Part shown: positions 56,641-64,000 of the stretch, piece after piece
Numbering within the stretch: position 1 is the stretch's first letter
How the letters are laid out: each line of letters begins with the position of its first letter
Source of the DNA: Vesta saturnalis
Taxonomy: Eukaryota; Arthropoda; Insecta; Coleoptera; Lampyridae
Length of the DNA stretch: 64,000 nt
Direction of reading: 5' to 3'
Assembly (NCBI GenBank): GCA_036346205.1
Contig: JARFJB010000935.1
Location: forward strand, 822,001-886,000
Notes under the pieces: model-generated
Databases searched by the model: none
What the model was told of the DNA's origin: nothing
Seen by the model: the letters and a program-made list of their open reading frames with translations, nothing else
Translations under genes and position numbers: made by a program

Positions 56641-58659
56641 ACCACCTATTGTGCTCGGGTCAATATGACCCAATCGCATTAATCTGATGTGCAGTTCGTT
56701 AATTTATTTAAATATTTCGTTGCCACTGCATGACTTTTATTTCATTACTCTAATAACGGTGTACCTAAATTGATATTAGAAAATTATAATGAGTTTTTTT
56801 TTAAATGCATTTGTTACACTCACTGTGTTTGCGTCTATATGACCCGGTAATTTGTGTGGTTAAAATTAGAAGAACGAGACGCAGATTATTATCATAAACG
56901 AATGTATTTTATTAGTTTTGTTTTATTTTCATAAATATAATTAATATAATATTGCGACATTATTTCGCAATATTGCGCATATTGCATGCTTTATTTACGT
57001 ACCGGTAAGCAAGTTTGTTCCTGTTGAGAATTGTCTGTGACTCCGCGTGTAAATGCAGCCAGTGAGCATCTGTGTGTTAGTTTCGTACTAAATATCAAAC
57101 TTGATGCTATACTCTAATAAGAAATACTTAAAAATTGAAATTTGTTATTGAAAATGTGTAGTGACATAGTGCTTACAGACAGTGAACTTGAAAAACTTTT
57201 GTGCGTTTCTGATAGTGATCCTAAGGCTTCTGAAGATGAAGACCATTTCTCCGAAACCGAGATATATAATAGCGAATCGGATGATGAAGAAGAACCACGA
57301 TTTCAGATGAAGCTGATACTGATAATCACGTAACTTCAAAAGATGGCAATATAGTATGGAATGAAAAGACACATCAATCAAACTGATAAATTAGCTCCCA
57401 TATGGAACTTATGGGATGAATGGGTTGCAATTCTACCTAAGCTCTATAATGTTCACGAAAATGTAACAGTAGATGAGCAACTAGTACTTCAAGAGGCCGT
57501 AGTCCTTTTAGACAGTACATCGCGAATAAACCTGCTAAATACGGTGTCAAGATTTGGACTTTATGCGATTCTGTAACTGCTTATGCATATAACACGCAAG
57601 TTTATCTCGGGAAAAAAGAAGGTGAACCTCCAAAGAGAGGTCAAGGTAAAAGAGTTGTACTAGATCTTCCTTATGGCCTAAAAGGTCACAACGTAACGTG
57701 TGATAATTTTTTTACCTACCAAGATCTTGGTCAGATGCTATAGAAAAGAAAAATAACCATGCTTGACACTATTCACAAAAATAAGCCTGAATTGTCTGCC
57801 GCGTTGGTCTGCAACAGGAAAGAAGTTCTTTCTTCAAAATTTTACTTTACCAAGGACACGTCGATAGCTTCCCAAAACGGAATAAAAATGTTACGCTCAT
57901 GAGCACCATGCACCACGATAACGGAGTGGGTAATCAAGATCATCAAAAGCTGTTTATGATTTTAGATTATAACAAAAGTAAAGGTGCCGTAGACACGTTA
58001 GACAAGTTAGTAACATACACATGCAGACGGCGAAGTAAAAGATGGCCTATGACTATCTTTTAGAATATCGTGGACGTTTTAGTGGACAATGCTTATGTCC
58101 TGTGGTGCGAAGTAACTCCAACCTGGATTGCTGGAAAACTTACAAAACGGCGAATATTTCTTGACCAACTGGGTAATTCCTTGATAACCCCATTATTGCA
58201 AGAAAGAAAACGTCTCTCTGGAAGTATTCCTACAGCTGAAATCCTTATAAAGTAACGTTCTTCAACCAGTAATGCCGGAGTAAGGGAATAATCAACTACA
58301 ACCAAGCGTAAAAGATGAAATTTTTGTCCCTCTTCAAATGATAATAAAACTAATATGGTAATTGCTCAAACTACCTATGTAACGCTCATGTATATTAGTA
58401 CTGTCAAGACTGTAACAAATAAATGTATATATCTAACTTCTACTTTTTTAAGATGCTCTTTACATAACGTTTAGAGTACTTAATATGTATTAAAAATAAA
58501 ATAACGTAATAAAGTGTAATAAATAATAAATACTACATCTTATTTGATATTATTATTTACTGTTATATCAATATAACGACAATAAAACAAGTATAGGCTC
58601 CCGGGTCATAATGACCCAAACACAATAAGTGAAAGCGAAATGTTAACACAATAGGAGGG
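56641..58659 (+). mobile_element. piggyBac-like transposon, complete ends (TTAA)
   Basis: TTAA lies at 56637-56640 and 58660-58663. The left end ACCACCTATTGTG and the right end, read inward, CCCTCCTATTGTG form TIRs. Subterminal palindromic motifs GGGTCAATATGACCC (56657-56671) and GGGTCATAATGACCC (about 58602-58618) follow, plus TATATGACCCGG near 56836. The element is 2.0 kb, shorter than a full piggyBac because of an internal deletion. Confidence 0.92.
57154..58255 (+). pseudogene. piggyBac transposase, internally deleted and broken
   Basis: ATG 57154 begins MCSDIVLTDSELEKLLCVSD with an acidic N-terminus (SETEIYNSESDDEEEPRF). Around 57335-57365 the frame jumps from the N-terminal region (DGNIVWNEK) straight to DKLAPIWNLWDEWV, losing most of the pre-catalytic domain. 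The first Asp is in VTVDEQLV (57465), the second in TCDNFFTYQ (57690), the third in KGAVDTLDKLV (57985). Several frameshifts and stops lie between. The C-terminal Cys-rich domain seen in other copies is not recognisable before the stop at 58255. All three catalytic Asp are kept. Confidence 0.9.
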
Positions 58660-58679
58660 TTAATATGTGGTTATACGTG

Positions 58680-59386
58680 TTAAGTTGTTTGGAGGCACCA
58701 AGTAGCGTGATTTCCGATTTGTTGGGATTAACTGATAAAGCATGGTTGTCTGCCTAGGTGGACAAGCATTGTAAATCTTGGGTAAACAAATGTATAGGCT
58801 CCTCTATAGTAGCATTATTAAATGAAAAATCTGTATATCATCAGCGTAGCTGTGGACAGTACTGACTTCAAAGATATTGATTATGTTTGAGATACATAAA
58901 TTGAAATGTAAAAGTCCTAATATGGAACCCCGAGGAACTCCTTTGTTTACGACTTTATAATATAAACTCATTATTCCATGTCACGTGTTAATGTGCACTT
59001 TTTGTAATACGATCTGTGTGATAACCTTTAAAGCAGCTGAGTACGCTCTGAGAGACACCAATATAATGTAAGGTGGACAATAAGAGTTTGTGATTTATTG
59101 ATTCAAATGCTTTTGAGGAACCTATGAGTGCTTGTAGTATAAATCGCGATTTATCTGCTGCTGATAATGTATTGCCTGTGACCTCTGTTACGGCACTGGT
59201 TGTACTATGATTGCTACAAAAACCAGGCAATTGTAGAGGAAAAAGTTTGAACATCTCCAAATGACACTCTAATTGATAGTAAACATTGTTTTCTAAAACT
59301 TTGGAAAGCGTAGGAAGGATGCTTGTGGTCTTAAGGTAAGCGAATGAAGTTGGTATTTGCAGATGGGTATTACCATTTCCATTCAT
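58680..59386 (-). pseudogene. LINE reverse transcriptase, fingers and palm
   Basis: Frame 58988-59386 reads TSILPTLSKVLENNVYYQLE, GFCSNHSTTSAVTEVTGN and ALIGSSKAFESINHKLLLST, where the first catalytic Asp of FSKAFD is Glu. After frame changes GVPRGSILGLLHFNLCISN and HSYADDIQIF (catalytic YADD, near 58838) follow, then NKSEITLLGASKQL. It is a non-LTR RT of CR1/Jockey type. The endonuclease domain is missing: the copy is truncated at 59386, where the neighbouring ITm relic begins. Confidence 0.82.
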
Positions 59387-59400
59387 TGCTTAAAGAAAAA

Positions 59401-59913
59401 TTAGTTATATGTGTGATTAGAACACATTCGCAGCCTTGTCAAAAAGGATCTATACTCGTCTTGTAACATTTCGGTGGAAACTATTCCAAAAGTGTGTATT
59501 ATACGTTGCATCATATCATATGCTGTAGTTGGGGACGTCTGTTGCACAATATTTTTGTGTACCCCATAGGAAAAATCCATTTTCGTCTGGGAGCTAGGTG
59601 GCCAACTAATAGGACCACCGCGGCTGATCCATCTATTTTCGAATTTTTGATTCAAAAACAGTCGTATTTCTAATAAAAAATGTACTGGAACACCGTCGTG
59701 CTGAATCTACTTACTTCCCTTAGAGCTGGAGGAACGTTCTGCAGAAGCTGAGTCAAGTCATATTGCAACAAATAAAAATATTGTGCACCAATTAAATGCC
59801 CATGAAAGAAATGTGGTCCAATTTATAAAGATGTCCACAATAGCACCCGCAACATTTATTGTCCATTGTTTCTGATTATCTACCGCTGTCACAATTCTTG
59901 GGTTTTCTGTTGC
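59401..59913 (-). pseudogene. ITm transposase, 3' half (DD41D-like)
   Basis: The minus strand from 59913 down reads ATENPRIVTAVDNQKQWTIN, then (shifted) IGPHFFHGHLIGAQYF and LLQNVPPALREVS. IQHDGVPVHF follows with the second Asp (near 59703), then FENRWISRGGPISWPP and KMDFSYGVHKN with the third Asp. A few residues are deleted before the third Asp. Its 5' half is at 61344-61791, on the far side of a piggyBac insertion. Confidence 0.8.
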
Positions 59914-59917
59914 TTAA

Positions 59918-61339
59918 CCTCTTCGTGCTGGTGAAACACACGTCTGCATCATGCGTGACTGTCCGCTGCGTATGGGAGATGCACACGTTTGTATCATGCT
60001 ATTTAAGGTCATATATACGGTGTCGCAAACTTGAGCTTCATTTTTAATGGACTTCTGCCGCGTCCAAATACTGTCTACGAAAACTAGACGCGTTATTTCG
60101 GTTCCCTTGGTTCAGAGCCGATCACTATCATTTCGCTTAAGACCTATTTTGTTTTCAACAGTGTTTATTTACATATGTAAAGAATATGTCGCTGCCTAGT
60201 GCGCATAAAGTTTCTAACGATAGTTTAGTGTCTGAATATTTTTAAGTAGAATCGGAAAATGAGTTGAGTTCGAAGTATAAATACTCAACAGACGAAGAAG
60301 AGGAAGATGAATCCATCCAGTTTGGGGACTGGAAAGTTATTTCTAATGCGTTTGGTGACCGAAGACATCCAGAAATTCCTAAATTTGCCCATTCTTACGA
60401 GTTCTGGTGTTGAAATTGAGTCTCCCAAAATGATTACAGGATATTTTTAGGCCAAACATAGTTAAGCTTCTTTGCGACTGGATAAACGATCGTGCTCTAA
60501 TGTTTTTAGAGGAAAAAACAATTTGGCTCTTAAAAAAATTATGTCTTATACTAGAAGAATCTATCAGTTAATGAAATTTATGTTTTTTTTTCACTTTTAT
60601 TGATGATAGTTCACTGTCAACTGACATACGTGTTTACGTAAATCCTACAATGAGAAGTTAAAAATAACAAAAACCCATAAAAAAAGCTAAAATTGGGCAT
60701 AGCTTGGTTCGTCTGCAAAAAAAAAAGAAAATTACAGACACAGAGCACGTCTGCTATAATGTTTATAAAAACAAAAAATACACATTTCTTTTATGTTCCG
60801 ATTGTGAAACACCTTTTAGCTCGATGGAACACTTAACACTTTGAAGAATTTTGATGTATTTATTTATTTATTAAAATAACCTGTACAAAATATACATTCA
60901 TAAATTAAATAATTTGGATAAAAATAGTTTGTGTACATCCGTAATCCATGACCCTGAAATCTCGAAGGATAAGATCTGGGTCAAATCGGATAATGAAATA
61001 ACACGACTATTCCGTCATCTTGGAACATCAGTGTTTAAACATTAATGAAAAATCATAAACTACTACACTCAGAACCCCTAATATCGATTTTGAAACGGGT
61101 CATACCATAAAAGGCACACAAAACTTGTCAAATTGAAGCCGCCATATTGTGGTCGCTATTTTTAATTCTTTAATGTAAAAGTTTACTGTCATCCATAATC
61201 TATCAACGTGACTAATTTAATTACAACTCAATACCTCAACGGGAAGTCGGTGAAAATGCTGTTAACAAAATTTCTTACACTGCGAGCCGGTCCGTAATAT
61301 AGCTCGCGACTTGCGTTACCAGCGTCCAGCAAGAAGGGA
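59918..61339 (+). mobile_element. piggyBac-like transposon, internally deleted, inside an ITm relic
   Basis: TTAA lies at 59914-59917 and 61340-61343. The left end CCTCTTCGTGCTGG and the right end, read inward, TCCCTTCTTGCTGGACGCTGG are imperfect TIRs. The element is 1.42 kb, so non-autonomous. The flanking ITm coding halves join in the same frame at a single TTAA. Confidence 0.82.
60186..60844 (+). pseudogene. piggyBac transposase, N-terminal and C-terminal remnants
   Basis: ATG 60186 starts MSLPSAHKVSNDSLVSEYF, then an acidic region (STDEEEEDESIQFGDWKV) and PEIPKF, resembling the piggyBac N-terminus. The DDE core is deleted. The last segment to the TGA at 60842-60844 reads HVCYNVYKNKKYTFLLCSDC and PFSSMEH, the remains of the C-terminal Cys-rich domain. 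Stops occur throughout. Confidence 0.7.
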
Positions 61340-61343
61340 TTAA

Positions 61344-61791
61344 TGATGAAGATTACTACGGTTTGGAGTACCACTTTGGGTAAGTATCGATTCGTCAGTA
61401 AATAATACCTAGGTGATGTACTTTCCATTCCCAACCATCACTCGCAACATGTTTTTCTAGTTCCTAAATCAGACCCCAACGGTTCTTGATGAAAGAATAT
61501 TTATTATTTGTTATAATCGTGCTACGTGGTACATTGGTTTCTCGTGATATTTTAGTCGAACTAGTAAAATAATTCATCTTCGCCACTTGTCATCTTCCTC
61601 CTTTCACATTTTTCATAACTCACATTTTCTGTTCTAATGAACCTTTCTTTAAATCTATTCAAACTTCTAACTGGAGGTTGTCTTATGTTAGGATGTCTTA
61701 GCGCATATATTCGGTGCGTTAACAAACAATTTTGTTGAGCAGATCCCATTATGAAGGTCTTGTCAACAAGCACGTTTCTTTCAAACTTCAT
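61344..61791 (-). pseudogene. ITm transposase, 5' half
   Basis: Frame 61561-61791 reads MKFERNVLVDKTFIMGSAQQ, then IYALRHPNIRQPPVRSLNRF and RTENVSYEKCERRK, the N-terminal HTH region of insect ITm transposases (Y...FP.R..P...T...L...F..TGSV). After a gap, TDESILTQSGTPNRSNLHH near 61400-61344 is the first-Asp region. It stops at the TTAA of the piggyBac insertion. Confidence 0.72.
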
Positions 61792-62628
61792 ATTGACTCA
61801 CCAAACACCGTATTGGTCATATGTGTCATACGACAAACGAACAAAAAAAGAACTACGTAGCCACTAATCCAATAAGGGTAATACTGAAGGCAAAAATATT
61901 AGAAGTTACTGATGCAACATCTAATTCGCAATAATCATTAGGATTTTAACATTTGACACATTTTGCATGTACGTGTTGTTGTTTGTCACAGCTTTTGACG
62001 TATCGAAATCTGGCCGGTAAACTAGACGGAATCGAAAACAAATAATTTATCGGGTTGTATTGAAAAAGTGGAATACTTCTGAAATTATTGACTTTAGGTG
62101 TAAAATACATTAAGGAAAAATGGAGCGTGCATTCCAAAAATTTAATAATGTACAGAATGTTTCACTTGAAAGAATTGAGTAAAAGCCCTTTGAAAATTCC
62201 CAAACTAATTGTAAAAACTACCCTTCATGATAAAATTACAATTTGATTATTTTGTAGGTTCTGGACGTCCCTTCGCTGCAGAATTACCAAATACGTTGTC
62301 TACACTAGCCGTAATACCATCGTATGGTCTTAGTATGGCGAACCTTATCGCGACCATGTTTTTTACGTTTTCATTTATAACTCAACAATGCGTCATCCAA
62401 AAACAACAATTCGCAGATTGTACGAAACAGAATTCAAAGCACATAGTGAAATGAAAAATATACAGCATGTTCGAAGATGACCTGCTTCAAAAGTTCACCC
62501 TATATAAGTCCAATTATTTTCAAAATGCGTTTTTCGTTACAAAACCATTGTGTAAAATAAATTTCTCTACTTTTAGTTAATAAAACCTGTATTGGACTCT
62601 GACACACTAATAAGCAGCGCTGTATATA
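61792..62628. other. Intergenic, no gene seen
   Basis: Frames 61946-62137 (-) and 62227-62454 (+) have no domain. Sequence is AT-rich. Confidence 0.5.
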
Positions 62629-64000
62629 TACAGGGTGTGGCGCGAAGACCTTGAATTAGACTTATTGGTGAAACTACTGCTGTTTGAAAATTAAAAATTT
62701 GTATTTTAATATTTTTGGCCATGCTGAATTCAATGAAAATATTTGTAACTTTATAGAACTTCCGGTTATACCGGAAGTAACCACGAACTGGCTTATTTTA
62801 AATAGAATGTGGAAAATTTTGGTTGAAATTCTTATTCTACATAGAATTTTGAACACATTTTTATAAGGATAACATATCTCAAAAAGGAGCGGTTTGTGAG
62901 TTATTTTAAGTTTTGTTAATTTTTTTCAAAAGTAATATTTCCATATTATTTACGATATCTTATCTAATTGATAATCGTTTACTTTCATATTTTGAGCAAA
63001 CAATATCAATGTATGACGAAACAGTGTGGATAGGAAATGACTTTGTTAATTTATACAGGGTGTTGAAAATCGAGCGACCAATTGTAATACATTCAAATAT
63101 TAAAAACTTGCTTAATTTAAATGGAACACCCTGTACTTTATGGTGCTATGGGATTTAATATTTTATTTCCTTTCGATTTATGTTTACATTCCCTATACCT
63201 AAATCGAGCCATTTTCAAGATATTTCGGTCTTTTTGAATAAATGCATAAAACCTTATACTCAAATCTAATAACATTTGTCATAAAGTGAAAAGTAGGCTA
63301 TCGAAATTCATTGTTACCCTTAATTAAGTTTTTATTGCTGTCCAAGCGGTGTAATTGTTGTGACAAGCTATTTTGAACTATTATAGTACTAATAAGTTCA
63401 TAATCATTTTGAAAATGGCACATAGAAATGATACCAATAGTGATTTTCTAAACGTGATCCTAATCTACGGAGATTGTAATAGAATTGCTAGCTGAACATG
63501 TCGTGTATTTACAGAAAGACTTCCGGAAAAAAGGAAGCCAACTCGAGATACCATCACAAGAATTTTAAAGAACATGTCGCAATTTGGAGCATGCCGTTCA
63601 AAAATTGTAAAAATTAAACCATTAGTTGATAATGAATTTAACGTGACAAATGTGCTGGGATTCTTTTCTGCATATCGAGATGCTTCTATTAGAGATTGCG
63701 AAATAAGCTTACGATTAACGACAAGAACAATTCATAGGATTCTTAAAGAGTATAAGTGTAAACCTTTCTGTTATCATGTTATGCATCACTTACTGCCAGA
63801 AGATCTCCCTAAGCGCGTTGAATTTTGTAAATGGTTCTTGTTGAAAATCCAGGAAGATGAGAATTTTTCTCAAAGAATCATGTGGTGTGACGAGGCAAAA
63901 TTTTGCAAAAATGTTTTGGTCTCACGATAACCCTCACATAACAAGAGAGCGTTATTTTCAAACGAGCTGGTGGTTTAATGCTTTTTGTGCCATAAAAGAT
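62629..64000 (+). mobile_element. Long-TIR ITm transposon, 5' part (continues beyond window)
   Basis: The left end TATACAGGGTGTGGCGCGAAG matches the element at 5626. The palindrome CTTCCGGTTATACCGGAAG (62759-62777) is conserved exactly, as are the spacing of the internal CAGGGTGT and ACACCCTGTA motifs (63057 and 63127) and the CCTATACCTAAA block (63193). The right end lies outside the window. Confidence 0.85.
63415..64000 (+). pseudogene. ITm transposase (DD41D type), 5' part, broken
   Basis: ATG 63415 starts MAHRNDTNSDF and continues through an HTH with LIYGDCNRIA, one in-frame TGA (about 63496), then VFTERLPEKRKPTRDTITRI. The longest open part is 63574-63930: VLGFFSAYRDASIRDCE, TTRTIHRILKEYKCK, and WCDEAKFCKN with the first catalytic Asp. 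A deletion of about ten codons plus a frame change follows, then FWSHDNPHITRERYFQTSWW to the window end. It is about 50 percent similar by eye to the copy at 6365, so a related but distinct family. The second and third Asp lie outside the window. Confidence 0.85.

Larger units (their letters stand above)
55678..59386 (-). mobile_element. CR1/Jockey-like LINE, interrupted by a SINE and a piggyBac element
   Basis: LINE sequence on the minus strand occupies 59386-58664, 56640-56441 and 56042-55678. The 3' end is marked by an (ATT)n tail (TGATAATAATAATAATAG on the plus strand, about 55675-55692). The gaps hold a TTAA-flanked piggyBac element (56641-58659) and a SINE (56043-56440). The order of protein motifs across the gaps is that of a single RT. 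Confidence 0.8.

Overview
The window is an AT-rich animal nuclear sequence, most likely from an arthropod and probably an insect. The evidence is its repeat content: Penelope-like elements (PLEs) with GIY-YIG domains, several IS630-Tc1-mariner (ITm) families including DD41D types, piggyBac elements with TTAA target duplications, a CR1/Jockey-like LINE, tRNA-derived SINEs, and long TA and CA microsatellites. I found no bacterial operons, rRNA genes or CRISPR arrays, and no convincing intact host gene. Every recognisable coding region is a transposon relic with stops or frameshifts. The species cannot be named from this.

Layout. 0-5.6 kb: no clear gene; degenerate coding-like debris at about 1.1-2.2 kb and a dispersed repeat carrying a tRNA-like unit at 4.8 kb. 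5.6-13.1 kb: a DD41D ITm element with terminal inverted repeats (TIRs) of about 660 bp abuts a Tc1 element, followed by a PLE fragment, a 275-bp tandem duplication and another DD41D relic. 13.1-19.4 kb: mostly unassigned, with one SINE, dispersed repeats and a short GC-rich segment holding CRE, E-box and ATTGG motifs. 19.4-21.15 kb: a very large CA-rich array with an internal duplication of about 560 bp. 21.4-26.3 kb: ITm remnant, 404-bp tandem duplication, second tRNA-bearing repeat. 26.4-31.7 kb: a head-to-head PLE pair plus a third PLE. 32.1-32.5 kb: a candidate two-exon reading frame.

33.5-50.7 kb is a large inverted composite structure. A block made of a dispersed repeat, a mariner relic, a piggyBac-like 5' coding fragment, a microsatellite and a flanking repeat occurs in inverted orientation on both sides. 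The middle holds a second, nearly identical head-to-head PLE pair and a complete-ended piggyBac element (42.8-45.5 kb). The right copy is interrupted by a DD41D element inserted into a TA microsatellite.

50.7-64 kb: a coiled-coil frame, a third head-to-head PLE pair (51.6-53.3 kb), a LINE broken by a SINE and by a piggyBac element (55.7-59.4 kb), an ITm relic broken by another piggyBac element (59.4-61.8 kb), and a relative of the 5.6-kb long-TIR element that runs off the end.

The genes do not form a pathway. What connects them is insertion history: nesting orders, recurrent inverted PLE pairs with hammerhead-like motifs near their 3' ends, and repeat-mediated duplications. All identities rest on motif recognition by eye, so similarity levels and copy boundaries are approximate.
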